Shown: positions 33,963 to 43,172, counted from the first letter of the stretch. The stretch: DNA of 64,000 nt from Nostoc sp. FACHB-110 (GCF_014697425.1 NZ_JACJRU010000034.1:17569-81568); one strand, 5' to 3'. Program-made: numbers and translations. The notes: generated by a model not told the origin, from the sequence alone.

Positions 33963-34475
33963 CTAAAATTGACTTGTGTTTTTCATTAACTCTGGTAGTT
34001 CATCCACCAAGTAGAAATTATTGTTGCCAACAAGTTGCATTAGTTTATTACTAGCACTACCTTTTTGAGCAAAAACTATCACCTTTTTATCTATAGCTTG
34101 GAGAATCGCAATTAAGCCAGCATAATCTCTATCTCCTGATACAAGAATAATTATTTTGGGGATAGGTAAATGTTGAGGAGCAAAAAGCTTTACACAGTCA
34201 GCTATTAAACGATTATCTGCACTGTTTTCAGAAGAATCTGGAACGTCAACACTTTCAAAATGAAGTTTATTTAGTATGTTTTTGATGGAAACTTGATTAG
34301 GATAATGTGAATTATAGTAGAGTTTTTTGTAATCTACTCTTCCTTGTAATTGTGCAAACTCTAGCAAAAGAGTAGCGGTATTCTTAATTCTTTGCACATT
34401 TTGAATATCACAAAGAACGGCAACAGAAGTTTTGTTATGTTTACTTTGTGTTTTAGATGCTGAATTAGCAACCAT
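33963..34475 (-). CDS. NYN-domain (LabA/DUF88-like) protein
   Basis: A 170-residue PIN-like NYN nuclease-fold protein. It has AVLCDIQNVQRI (first conserved Asp and Asn), SADNRLIADCVKLF (second Asp), and LVSGDRDYAGLI with the third Asp, then VIVFAQKGSASNKL. These acids form the metal site of the LabA/DUF88 group, some members of which act in RNA turnover and circadian control in cyanobacteria. It lies 63 bases ahead of rnc on the same strand, which fits a link to RNA metabolism. The N-terminal 15 residues are polar. Confidence 0.88.
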   Translation of the reverse strand: MVANSASKTQSKHNKTSVAVLCDIQNVQRIKNTATLLLEFAQLQGRVDYKKLYYNSHYPNQVSIKNILNKLHFESVDVPDSSENSADNRLIADCVKLFAPQHLPIPKIIILVSGDRDYAGLIAILQAIDKKVIVFAQKGSASNKLMQLVGNNNFYLVDELPELMKNTSQF

Positions 34476-34659
34476 TTTAGTTTCTCCAGTATTGGTAATA
34501 TACTAGGCAGCATCTAAAAATCACACATAAATCAGTAGTAAAACCTTAAATATGAAAAAGATTGATAATGAATATCAATTCTCATACTAAGGAATCTACT
34601 TTTGACTTTTGCTTTAGTCTCAGAGATACAACTCACTTTTTACTTACACTTCAAGCCTT

Positions 34660-34740
34660 GAAATATCCCCCTTCCTGAATATCCGCCTAAGTATTCTCTT
34701 TGAATACTCAGGGAAAGGGATAACTCAAAGCTTGGCAAGT
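34660..34740. repeat. Large imperfect hairpin element
   Basis: AAGCCTTGAAATATCCCCCT (from about 34658) is the approximate inverse of AGGGAAAGGGATAACTCAAAGCTTGG (ending about 34738, in parts). The centre is AGTATTCTCTTTGAATACT, a perfect 6-bp hairpin plus AGT/ACT. It lies in an otherwise empty 421-base gap between the NYN and Uma2 genes. Confidence 0.5.
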
Positions 34741-34896
34741 ATTAAGGAGTTGTTCTCACCTGAGACAAACTCAAAAATCAAAGCTTTAGAGTGCATTTAT
34801 TTTGCTGTCTATAAGTATAGATTCGCACAATCAATACTGGATGTCAAGATAGTTTTTTGTAAAAAATCACAAACCTGAACAGGAGAGCAATATCGC

Positions 34897-35484
34897 TTAA
34901 GAATTTGACTTTAGCGGAAATACTTTATTTAAATCGATAGATAAATCTGAGAAACAAGGCAAAGATATAACTTGATTAGGTAAAACAATTCGCTTATTTA
35001 AATAACCATATTTACCGTGATTATCTTGATAAGGTTCGCTATAACATTCTAAATAATTATCGAATAAATTAAATATCCAATAATTGGAAATTCCAGCTTG
35101 AGCGTAAAGAGGAATTTTTATATCTTGGTCATAACTTAATGAAGAGTCGGCAACTTCCATTACTAACAAAACATCAGCAGGGCTAGGATGAGCCGATAGA
35201 TAATTATCATCTTGGTTATGCAAAATAGTAAAGTCTGGTTCGGGTTCACTATTAGGTGGGATAGAAATTGGAGCTTGACATTGTAGAGTAGCTTTGTCTC
35301 CTACTAATTTGGGTAATTCTCGTAGTAAGTGGCGTAGACAAGTGGCATGAGCAGTACCCTTTGCTACCATTTGAATAATTTCCCCTTTGATTAATTCAAT
35401 ATGATCATCTTCATGAAAAAAGTCTAATTCTGTAAGTTTGTGATATTCATCTAGGGTAAAGCGTTTAGCTTGAGCAATAGTCAT
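34897..35484 (-). CDS. Uma2 family (DUF820) protein
   Basis: A 195-residue Uma2 protein of another subtype than those at 12137 and 38571: FTLDEYHKLTELDFFHEDDHIELIKGEI at the start (in parts), EPEPDFTIL with the conserved Asp, LLVMEVADSSLSYDQDIKIPLYAQAGISNYWIFN (in parts). The PD-(D/E)XK-like acids are the Asp in EPD and Glu in VMEV. Family role unknown. The neighbouring reading frame (35541-36149) is broken. Confidence 0.85.
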   Translation of the reverse strand: MTIAQAKRFTLDEYHKLTELDFFHEDDHIELIKGEIIQMVAKGTAHATCLRHLLRELPKLVGDKATLQCQAPISIPPNSEPEPDFTILHNQDDNYLSAHPSPADVLLVMEVADSSLSYDQDIKIPLYAQAGISNYWIFNLFDNYLECYSEPYQDNHGKYGYLNKRIVLPNQVISLPCFSDLSIDLNKVFPLKSNS

Positions 35485-35540
35485 AAATTTTAGATCAAAA
35501 TACGATAACCATTATTTTAAAATATTTTTAGAAAGATTAC

Positions 35541-36149
35541 CTATGATTTGTTTTGAACGATCGCACTATACAAAATACCTAATATTTTCTTAATATCCTT
35601 GATATAATACTCAGTTAAATCAATGCTAACAATATTTTCTTCAAGCTTCAAAAATTGCCAGATAGTACCGATTGTCATAGCACCATAAATTGTCTTAATG
35701 GGGTTTCCAGCTTTCTCATTAAAGGCTTGGGTAGCTACCATTTCCGCAATACATTGTGCCAAACCAGACCGCAAATTTTCATTTTTACTTTCTACTAAAA
35801 CAATTACTGGGCTACGTACAAGTAATTGCTCACTAGACAAACTCAAAATAAAATCACAAAAGCCATTTAGCCCGCGTTGAACATCTACATTAAATTCAAC
35901 ACCAGAAAATCAACTAATTTCATAATTAAATTTGCGTCTAATTTCTAACAAAATCGGACTAATTATCATTTCGCTCCGGGCTTTTTTTGAGCTTATGGCT
36001 ACAGCTAAATCTACATTTTCTTGCAGTATAGTAGATAATAAATCACTACATTATTGTTCTGGTACATCGGCAAATAATCCAGAATGCTCGTCAAGATTTA
36101 AACAAAAATTATCAATAATTTCAATCAGTTTAAAATCACTGTAAGCCAT
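35541..36149 (-). pseudogene. Decayed gene with two in-frame stop codons (conserved cyanobacterial hypothetical)
   Basis: One uninterrupted reading frame of 203 codons runs from ATG at 36149 to the stop at 35541, with two internal stops: TAA after GLFADVPEQ (about codon 33) and TGA after RRKFNYEIS (about codon 81). Both sides of each stop stay in the same frame, so these are nonsense changes, not frameshifts. The last 101 codons alone form an open frame (MSLSSEQLLVRS start). The family has PVIVLVESKNENLRSGLAQCIAEM and TIYGAMTIGTIWQFLKLE (in parts), typical of a cyanobacterial PD-(D/E)XK-like hypothetical of about 200 residues; V-E-x-K carries the likely metal site. Could still yield a C-terminal fragment. 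Confidence 0.8.
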
Positions 36150-36247
36150 AAGAAATAAATAAAATTGGTGGAATAAAATCTAACTTAATTCTAAATGAGC
36201 CGGAATTCTTGATATGCTAAAAACCAAGACTAGCTATTTTGGAAACA

Positions 36248-38287
36248 ATGCCTGCGCCTACAATCACTCCAACGATCGCCTCTTTTCCCTTGACCGCCGT
36301 AGTCGGTCAAGAAGCGATAAAATTAGCCTTGCTGTTAGCAGCAGTCGATCCGGGTTTGGGAGGAGTGGCGATCGCAGGTCGTCGCGGTACGGCAAAATCT
36401 GTAATGGCGCGTGCTATTCACGCCCTACTCCCGCCAATTGAAGTTGTTCCTGATTCGATTAGCAACTGCGAACCTACTCGCCCCGAAGAATGGGACGATT
36501 TACTGTTAGCCGAATACGCCGAGAAAGATATTCAGGATGTCCCTACACAAATCATTCCTGCGCCGTTTGTGCAAATTCCCCTCGGTGTCACAGAAGACAG
36601 ACTTGTAGGTTCTGTGGATGTGGAACAGTCGGTGAAGCAGGGAGATACAGTTTTTCAGCCTGGGTTACTCGCCACTGCTAACCGGGGTGTACTGTACGTA
36701 GATGAAATCAATTTATTAGATGACCAGATTTCCAATCAACTTTTAACAGTATTATCCGAAGGTCGCAACCAAATCGAGCGGGAAGGGATAAGTTTTCAAC
36801 ATCCTTGCAGAGCATTATTTATTGCTACTTACAACCCCGAAGAAGGCGCACTGCGAGAACATTTACTTGATAGAATTGCGATCGCCCTCTCGGCTGATGG
36901 TGTACTCGGTTTAGATCAAAGAGTCCAAGCAGTAGAACAAGCGATCTCTTTTTCCCAATCTCCCCAAGAATTTCTCCAGCAGTACAACGAAGACATCGAC
37001 GGACTAAAAACCCAAATTATTCTGGCGCGGGAATGGTTAAAAGAAGTCACTATCACCCACGACCAAATCGCTTACTTAGTTAATGAAGCCATTCGCGGTG
37101 GTGTCCAAGGACACCGCGCCGAGTTATTTGCTGTGCGCGTCGCCAAAGCTGCCGCCGCCTTAGAAGGACGCACCACCGTTAACGCCGATGATTTACGTCG
37201 CGCTGTCGAATTAGTGATTGTACCACGGGCAACTGTAGTCCAAACACCACCACCCGACCAACCACCGCCACCTCCTCCCCCACCACCACCACAAAACCAA
37301 GACGAGTCAGAACAAGACCAACAAGAGGAAGAGGAAGACAAAGAAGAAGACCAACCCGAAGAACCAGAAAACCAAGAACCACCAAGCATCCCCGAAGAAT
37401 TTATCTTCGACCCAGAAGGTGTAATTTTGGATGAAAGCGTGCTGTATTTTGCCCAAATGGCGCAACGTCAAGGTAAATCTGGGAGTCGCAGCTTAATTTT
37501 CTCCGAAGACCGGGGACGTTACGTCAAGCCGATGTTACCCAAGGGTAAAGTTCGGCGCATTGCTGTAGATGCAACCCTCAGAGCTGCTGCACCTTATCAA
37601 AAAGCGCGGCGTGAAAGACAACCAAACAGAAAGGTAATTGTTGAGCAAGGTGATATTCGCTCAAAACGCTTGGTTCGTAAAGCCGGCGCATTGGTAGTAT
37701 TTGTGGTAGATGCTTCTGGCTCGATGGCTTTGAACCGGATGCAGTCAGCTAAAGGTGCAGTTATGCAACTGTTAACTGAGGCTTATCAAAACCGTGACCA
37801 AGTAGCCTTGATTCCCTTCCGAGGAGAACAAGCGGAAGTTTTATTACCCCCAACACGTTCTATCGCTTTAGCAAAAAACCGTTTAGAAAGATTACCTTGT
37901 GGTGGCGGTTCACCCTTGGCGCATGGTTTAACCCAAGCTGTACGTGTTGGTTTAAACGCCCAAATGAGTGGCGATATTGGGCAAGTTGTAGTAGTAGCCA
38001 TCACTGATGGCCGGGGTAATATTCCGTTAGGGCGTTCTTTGGGCGAACCCCAGGAACCAGGAGAAAAACCGGATATCAAAGGCGAGTTATTAGAAATTGC
38101 TGGCAGATTTCGGGCTTTGGGAATGCAACTATTGGTAATTGATACCGAAAGTAAATTTGTTTCCACCGGCTTTGCCAAAGAACTAGCCCAAACAGCCGGA
38201 GGTAAGTATTATCATTTACCGAAAGCCACAGATAAAGCCATTGCCGCTATGACCAGAGGTGCGATCGCTGATCTAAAATCACGGTAG
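36248..38287 (+). CDS. chlD: Magnesium-protoporphyrin chelatase subunit D
   Basis: The D subunit works with ChlI and ChlH to insert Mg2+ into protoporphyrin IX, the first committed step to chlorophyll. The 679-residue protein has three parts: an AAA+-like N-domain related to ChlI (GRRGTAKSV Walker A-like, VLYVDEINLL Walker B, residues about 30-330); a linker with a poly-proline run followed by a Glu/Asp-rich stretch (about 340-385); and a C-terminal VWA integrin-I domain with the MIDAS motif DASGSMALNRM, GGGSPLAHG and ITDGRGN. A TTG at 36239 lies in frame, but ATG at 36248 is the likely start. No chlI or chlH is in the window. Confidence 0.96.
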   Translation: MPAPTITPTIASFPLTAVVGQEAIKLALLLAAVDPGLGGVAIAGRRGTAKSVMARAIHALLPPIEVVPDSISNCEPTRPEEWDDLLLAEYAEKDIQDVPTQIIPAPFVQIPLGVTEDRLVGSVDVEQSVKQGDTVFQPGLLATANRGVLYVDEINLLDDQISNQLLTVLSEGRNQIEREGISFQHPCRALFIATYNPEEGALREHLLDRIAIALSADGVLGLDQRVQAVEQAISFSQSPQEFLQQYNEDIDGLKTQIILAREWLKEVTITHDQIAYLVNEAIRGGVQGHRAELFAVRVAKAAAALEGRTTVNADDLRRAVELVIVPRATVVQTPPPDQPPPPPPPPPPQNQDESEQDQQEEEEDKEEDQPEEPENQEPPSIPEEFIFDPEGVILDESVLYFAQMAQRQGKSGSRSLIFSEDRGRYVKPMLPKGKVRRIAVDATLRAAAPYQKARRERQPNRKVIVEQGDIRSKRLVRKAGALVVFVVDASGSMALNRMQSAKGAVMQLLTEAYQNRDQVALIPFRGEQAEVLLPPTRSIALAKNRLERLPCGGGSPLAHGLTQAVRVGLNAQMSGDIGQVVVVAITDGRGNIPLGRSLGEPQEPGEKPDIKGELLEIAGRFRALGMQLLVIDTESKFVSTGFAKELAQTAGGKYYHLPKATDKAIAAMTRGAIADLKSR

Positions 38288-38376
38288 TTAATCAATGATC
38301 AATGGTCATTGGTAATTGATAACTCCCCATCTAACCTGCCGTGTACATACAAGTCAAAAATTTGTAGTATGAAAAC

Positions 38377-38509
38377 CTATCCCGCCTTGAACTAAAGTTC
38401 CAGGCTCATAGCCAAAGTCCACAAAGCGTGGACTGGAATAAATTTCTAGTTGAGTCCTCTTCAGAGGACTTGTGCTGTAAGACTCGGAATTAATTCCGAG
38501 GCGGGATAG
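38377..38509. repeat. 133-bp cloverleaf-like repeat: outer stem enclosing four hairpins
   Basis: The outer arms CTATCCCGCCT (38377-38387) and AGGCGGGATAG (38499-38509) are perfect inverses. Inside lie GAAC/GTTC (38389-38400), AGTCCAC/GTGGACT (38416-38434), AGTCCTCT/AGAGGACT (38453-38470) and the palindrome CTCGGAATTAATTCCGAG (38483-38500). It lies between chlD and a Uma2 gene. Such multi-hairpin elements are dispersed in Nostoc-type genomes. Confidence 0.8.
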
Positions 38510-38570
38510 ATGCACTCAACCCAGATTTGTGTATACACCGCAGCCATTTAACTCAGCACTGTTTAAATCT

Positions 38571-39149
38571 ATGGTTCAGTCTTCTAATCAACGTTTAACA
38601 ATGGAAGAATTTCTCGCACTTCCTGAAGGTGATATCAAATACGAATTTGTTAACGGTGAAGCTGTTCCTAAATATAAAGACGATGAAATGTCACCAAAAT
38701 TTTTTCATGGTGCGACTACTGGTGCTTTATTTATAATATTGTCTTTATGGGCAGAAAAAAAAGGGCGAGTAGTAGTTGAGTGGGCAATAAAATTAAACCG
38801 AAATCAGCAAGATTGGATACCTATACCTGATTTGACATATATTTCTTATAACCGCCTTGCGGCAGATTGGTTGCAAGATGAAGCTTGTCCGCTTGCACCT
38901 GAATTAGTGATTGAAATTATCTCACCTGGACAAACTTTTGGAGACATGGCTGAAAAAGCCACAGATTATCTCAACGCAGGTGTTTTGCGTGTTTGGGTAG
39001 TCGATACAAAAGCCAGAACTATCACTGTATTTGTCCCAGCTTCCTTACCAATGACCTATCGCCATCATCAAGTAATTGGTGATGATTTATTGCCAGAGTT
39101 AGAAATTACTCCTAACACCATATTTCAACGTGCAGGCTTAAATCTCTAA
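38571..39149 (+). CDS. Uma2 family (DUF820) protein
   Basis: A 192-residue Uma2 protein closely related to the one at 12137-12709: both share LVIEIISPGQTFG, KA-x-DYL and VLRVWVVD. N-terminal MEEFLALPEGDIKYEFVNGE and PIPDLTYIS with the conserved Asp are typical. A GTG start at 38529 would add 14 residues; ATG at 38571 is preferred because the family normally begins shortly before the L-T-x-E-E-F segment. The 133-bp cloverleaf repeat ends 61 bases upstream. Function not established. Confidence 0.85.
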   Translation: MVQSSNQRLTMEEFLALPEGDIKYEFVNGEAVPKYKDDEMSPKFFHGATTGALFIILSLWAEKKGRVVVEWAIKLNRNQQDWIPIPDLTYISYNRLAADWLQDEACPLAPELVIEIISPGQTFGDMAEKATDYLNAGVLRVWVVDTKARTITVFVPASLPMTYRHHQVIGDDLLPELEITPNTIFQRAGLNL

Positions 39150-39519
39150 TATAAGTTCGGTGTACTTCTTCAGAGAAACCGAAACTTAGGGTTGCTCAAC
39201 CCAACAAAGCGTAGCGTAAATGTTGAGTTTTACTACCCTAGATTCAGCATTAGCACGTTTATGGGAGTTAAATCTTCTTAATCTAGATTTAATTGATGAG
39301 ATGGTAAAATTTTTTGGCGATCGCACCCTGAAATACCAAGCAGATAATTACTGATAAATAATCTTTAAAATCAATCAATTCAAAGCTTGGTCTTAATTAG
39401 AGGAAATTTGAGGCATAAATCTTTCCTCTTCAAAATTTTGTATTATAGCTAGCTAGATTTAGATATTTTAGAGCAATATTAATTATCCAAAGCTCTTAAC
39501 GACTTTGCTCTAATGAAAA
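39150..39519. other. Intergenic region with a possible 44-codon remnant
   Basis: A short frame at 39220-39354 (MLSFTTLDSALARLWELN start) has no ribosome site and no family I recognise. It could be a remnant of a coding region because its composition (HIP1 site within FGDRT) looks protein-like. Otherwise nothing is seen. Confidence 0.3.
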
Positions 39520-40305
39520 TCAAGAGCCAGATGCGACTGCTTGTGGTTGCAAATAATTAATCAAATCATTAATACCTTTTTGCAGATAGCGTGTCACAGT
39601 CATTGGACTAGTACCAATGTTTTTCGCTGCATCCTTGCGTGAAAGTTCTTTTAAGAAAACCATTTCTACTGCCATCCGGGGCTTTTCTTCTAGCATATTA
39701 ATTGCCCCTTGCAGTTGTTGGCGTTCTTCTTCTTGTTGCTGCATCACCACAGAACGAGGACAAGGTAGTGCTTCACCTAAAGTAATTTGACAATCCACAT
39801 AGTGAACTGCTGTAGCATCTAAACTTAAAGGCATCCGGTTTTGGGCTGCTAACTTAGTTTCTTGCCATTCTTGCAGAGAGACTTTCAGTATCTTAGCAAT
39901 TTCCGCATCTTTGGGAGGACGACCTAAAGATAAAGCCAATTCTTTGCGAACTTTTTGTCCTTCATTGTAAAGTTCTTGCCAACGACGAGGAATTTTTAAT
40001 AGTGTACTGCGATCGCGCAAGAAATGTAGCATTTCACCACGAATATACGGTACAGCAAAGGAACTAAAAGCATAGCCTTGACTAGGGTCAAAACGCTCAA
40101 TTGCCCTAATTAAACCAAAATAACCGATTTGTTCTAAATCTTCATAAGGTTCATTACATTGATGGCTAAACTTATGAGCCATCTTTCGCACTAAGCCAGT
40201 ATGTAACTGTACAAGTTGATTACGAAGTTTAATCGAGGGATTTTGGTGGTATAAGTGTAATAACTCTATCCCATCAATTCGCATAGAAGACTCGAGTGCT
40301 GCCAT
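39520..40305 (-). CDS. Group 3 RNA polymerase sigma factor, SigF-like
   Basis: A 261-residue sigma-70 family factor without region 1. Region 2 has HTGLVRKMAHKFSHQCNEPYEDLEQIGYFGLIRAIERFDPSQGYAFSSFAVPYIRGEMLHFLRD (in parts; core-binding and -10 recognition), region 3 has PRRWQELYNEG, and region 4 has LSRKDAAKNIGTSPMTVTRYLQKG (helix-turn-helix for -35). Its type fits cyanobacterial SigF/SigG-like alternative factors for stress or surface structures. I chose ATG at 40305 because AAGGA lies seven bases upstream; the frame stays open to 40416 but that extension has no ribosome site. Confidence 0.88.
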   Translation of the reverse strand: MAALESSMRIDGIELLHLYHQNPSIKLRNQLVQLHTGLVRKMAHKFSHQCNEPYEDLEQIGYFGLIRAIERFDPSQGYAFSSFAVPYIRGEMLHFLRDRSTLLKIPRRWQELYNEGQKVRKELALSLGRPPKDAEIAKILKVSLQEWQETKLAAQNRMPLSLDATAVHYVDCQITLGEALPCPRSVVMQQQEEERQQLQGAINMLEEKPRMAVEMVFLKELSRKDAAKNIGTSPMTVTRYLQKGINDLINYLQPQAVASGS

Positions 40306-40972
40306 ATCAATTCCTTTGTATAAACTCCTTTTCCTAAAAAATGGAGTTGCGTATATGTTCTTCAAAGCTGTAATTATTTTCCTTAGACCACGCTGATTAA
40401 ACCATCGTCGTTCCACTGAACTTAATTTGCCTCTATCTCTTGCATTCAGTGTTTTTACGCATGATTTTCTTTTTTTAGTTGTTGCAGTTAATTTTTGTTT
40501 TGCATAAAAACTTGGTTGTTAAATTAATATTTAATTTTTGGCAACCAAATCTAATTATTTTTTTAATTCATAGCCGCCCCAAGAGGACTTGCCTTTAAGC
40601 TGAGAATCCAGAAAAAATGGACATTAAAAAAATTGGTTTAGTTGATTTTTTATATAAAAAAAACGATATTAATCAATAAGATTTATCTAACAAAGAGTTG
40701 ACGAGCAAAGCTAATAAAATCTCTAAACCCCACCTATAGATAAGTTTTTGGAACAAGCTCTGATAAAGATGTGATTCTCAAAATGATTTTTCGTGTTGTT
40801 GAATTTGAGTGCTTGACCTATGAATCCTAGGAAGCATAGTTGTAAATGTATGAGACAAAATATGTCTATTAATGAATAACGCCGAGTTTTCCTACAAAAT
40901 ACCCTAGCTGGTCAATGCAAATCTTGGTAAAAATAGGAATACACAGCACTTTTTTGCGCGAAAAACTCAAGT
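40306..40972. other. Divergent intergenic region before the Bax-inhibitor-like gene
   Basis: About 670 bases, AT-rich, with no repeat family or hairpin that stands out. It must hold the promoters of the sigma-factor gene (leftward) and of the gene at 40973. Confidence 0.4.
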
Positions 40973-41701
40973 ATGAGCAATACAAGTAACTTTCGTGAAG
41001 CTATCCGAGACGCTAGAAGCCAAGCCCTCATCGGCCCTAATGTCATTGCCAATGCCCTACCTTACGTTGGTGGTGGCCTTGTCCTGACTGCATTAGGGAC
41101 TTATGGCGGTTTAGGCGTTATCCGTAATAACCCGGAAATATTTTTCCCCACCTTTATTGGTGCGGTAATTCTCGAGTTAATTCTCTTCTTTGTTGCCCAA
41201 AATGTGGCGGAAAAAGGCAAAAAAGCTATTGCTTTGCCTTTATTGGCAACCTATAGCCTCTTGTCTGGTTATACTCTCAGTGGTTTAGTATTTGTCGCCT
41301 TAAGAACCCAAGGTGTCGGCATTCAAGGCATCGGTTTAGCCGCCCTCGGCTGCGGTGTTACTTTTATTGTTGCCCGTCAAATTGGTTCAAATTTGTCTGA
41401 ACAAGACGGAATGGCTTTGACAAAAACCATCAGTCTCGGTGTTATTGCCTTGATTGTGGTTTGTGCAGTGCAATTTCTCTTTGCTTTGTTTGGTGTTTAT
41501 ACCCCAACTTGGCTAGAAATCGGCATTTCTGGTTTAGGCGTATTTTTGTTTGTGGGCGTGTCTGTTGTAGATTTTTACATCCTGCCCCGTACTTACCGCA
41601 ACGACCAATACTTGCCTGCTGCTTTGTCGATGTACCTAACTTACATCAACCTGTTTGTCTTTATCTTGCGGTTACTGATTGCCCTCAATGGCCGTGATTG
41701 A
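40973..41701 (+). CDS. Bax inhibitor-1/YccA family membrane protein
   Basis: A 242-residue protein with seven hydrophobic helices and the Bax1-I (UPF0005) pattern: LPLLATYSLLSGYTLSGLVFV in the middle (in parts) and a C-terminal DFYILPRTYRNDQYLPAALSMYLTYINLFVFILRLL (in parts), where conserved Asp residues act as a pH sensor in calcium-leak homologs. In bacteria the role is not settled (ion leak, protease interplay). A strong terminator follows at 41735-41764. It is not in an operon with prfB. Confidence 0.88.
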   Translation: MSNTSNFREAIRDARSQALIGPNVIANALPYVGGGLVLTALGTYGGLGVIRNNPEIFFPTFIGAVILELILFFVAQNVAEKGKKAIALPLLATYSLLSGYTLSGLVFVALRTQGVGIQGIGLAALGCGVTFIVARQIGSNLSEQDGMALTKTISLGVIALIVVCAVQFLFALFGVYTPTWLEIGISGLGVFLFVGVSVVDFYILPRTYRNDQYLPAALSMYLTYINLFVFILRLLIALNGRD

Positions 41702-41734
41702 GCAACGATAAATAGCAAAATTTAAGAAATTTTT

Positions 41735-41764
41735 AACCGTGGTGCAAAATTACTAGCCACGGTT
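41735..41764 (+). terminator. Rho-independent terminator of the Bax-inhibitor-like gene
   Basis: AACCGTGG (41735-41742) pairs with CCACGGTT (41757-41764), loop of 14, then T to 41768. It lies 34 bases after the stop codon. Confidence 0.85.
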
Positions 41765-41901
41765 TTTTCATTGCTGTGCAATATAAATATTTGGTCATAG
41801 CAAAAGAATTGACTCAACAGCCGCTAAAATCAAAAAAACAAATAAAATCTCAAGAGCAAACTTAGAAAATCCATCCAAGTAGCTCTAAATTAGCAAGCAT
41901 T

Positions 41902-43024
41902 ATGGAAGTCTTAGAACTCAAACGCGAAATCGAAACGTTGTCTAGCCGCCTGGGTAAAACCCAGGACTATCTTTGACGTACCTGCACTGACAGCGAAAAT
42001 TCACGACTTAGAACAAATATCAGCACAGCCAGAATTTTGGGAAAATCAAACTGAAGCCCAAAAAACTCTGCAAGAACTTAACGAACTCAAATCCCACTTG
42101 GATACTTACAACCAGTGGCGAGCCAGTTTAGAAGATACTAAAGCAGTGGTGGAACTGTTGGAGTTAGAAACTGACGAGTCTCTACTGCAAGAAGCGGAAT
42201 CTACTATTACTAAGCTCAACCGTGACCTTGACCAGTGGGAGTTACAACAGCTACTTTCTGGCCCTTATGATGCGGAAGGGGCTGTGTTGACAATTAATGC
42301 TGGTGCGGGTGGTACAGATGCTCAAGACTGGGCATTTATGCTACTGCGGATGTATACCCGTTGGGCAGAAGCTCATGGTTATAAAGTAGCACTCAGTGAA
42401 GAATCTGAGGGTGATGAAGCTGGGATTAAATCAGCAACTTTAGAAATTACTGGGCGTTACGCTTATGGCTATCTGCGCTCAGAAACAGGCACACATCGCT
42501 TAGTGCGGATTTCACCTTTTAATGCCAACGGCAAACGGCAAACTAGTTTTGCTGGGGTGGAAGTTATGCCCCAAATCGATAATTCAGTGCAGTTGGATAT
42601 TCCAGAAAAAGATTTGGAAGTTACGACATCCAGGGCTGGTGGTAAAGGTGGACAGAACGTTAACAAAGTTGAAACGGCAGTCCGAATTGTACATTTACCA
42701 ACAGGTCTAGCTGTACGCTGTACAGAAGAGCGATCGCAGCTGCAAAATAAAGAAAAAGCCCTCGCCCGTCTCAAAGCCAAACTGCTAGTTATCGCCCGTG
42801 AACAAAAGGCGCAAGAAATTGCCCAAATTCGTGGTGATATGGTGGAAGCTTCCTGGGGTAATCAAATTCGCAACTACGTATTTCATCCTTACCAGATGGT
42901 AAAGGATTTGCGTACCAATTCCGAAACAACTGCGATCGCTGATGTGATGAACGGCGATCTCGATATGTTCATCCAAGCCTACCTCCGGCAAGAAAATCAG
43001 CTAGTAGATAGTAGTTCTGGTTAA
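41902..43024 (+). CDS. prfB: Peptide chain release factor 2, with programmed +1 frameshift
   Basis: RF2 releases peptides at UGA and UAA codons. Reading starts at ATG 41902 and reaches an in-frame TGA at 41974-41976 after 24 codons, in CTT-TGA-C, the universal RF2 frameshift site. Shifting +1 at CTT (join 41902-41973 with 41975-43024) gives a 373-residue protein. An AGGA stimulator lies at 41963-41966 just upstream. Domain signatures are GGTDAQDWA, SPF (stop-codon recognition, in RISPFNANG) and GGQ (GGKGGQNVNK). So RF2 controls its own synthesis: low RF2 favours the shift. It heads a run with DUF3285, ybeY, dgkA and trpG. Confidence 0.97.
41971..41977 (+). promoter_or_regulatory. RF2 programmed frameshift site CTTTGAC
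   Basis: CTT-TGA-C with AGGA four bases upstream (41963-41966) is the classical +1 slippage site. The downstream frame opens exactly with GAC (Asp) as in other RF2 genes. Confidence 0.95.
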
Positions 43025-43049
43025 TGAACTGTTGGGGGTAATAATTTGG

Positions 43050-43112
43050 GGGTGTAGGGGTGTAAGGGTGTAAGGGTGTAAGGGTTTTGTTATCTCACCC
43101 TTTTACACCTTA
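43050..43112. repeat. GGTGTAAG tandem repeat with inverted arm; possible prfB terminator
   Basis: Several GGGTGTAA units (about 43050-43084) face CACCCTTTTACACCTTA (about 43097-43112), forming a long hairpin after the prfB stop. Same family as 14157-14222. Confidence 0.65.
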
Positions 43113-43125
43113 TCCAACTTAAATT

Positions 43126-43172
43126 AGTCCGCCTGCGCGGACTTTGTTTGTATAGCCACGAATTCCATTCGT
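43126..43172. repeat. Two-hairpin repeat element, copy 2
   Basis: AGTCCGC/GCGGACT (43126-43143) followed by the spacer TTTGTATAGC and a second hairpin ACGAAT/ATTCGT (43158-43172). Compared with copy 1 at 3611-3659 the spacer is kept while the second stem differs on both strands, so the fold rather than the sequence is conserved. Confidence 0.7.

Noticed and set aside
37072..37389. Gly/Ser-rich leftward frames opposite chlD
   Set aside because: They are the reverse of the poly-Pro and poly-Glu linker of ChlD.
39220..39354. 44-codon frame MLSFTTLDSALARLWELN
   Set aside because: Could be a gene remnant, but nothing supports translation; described only in the gap note.
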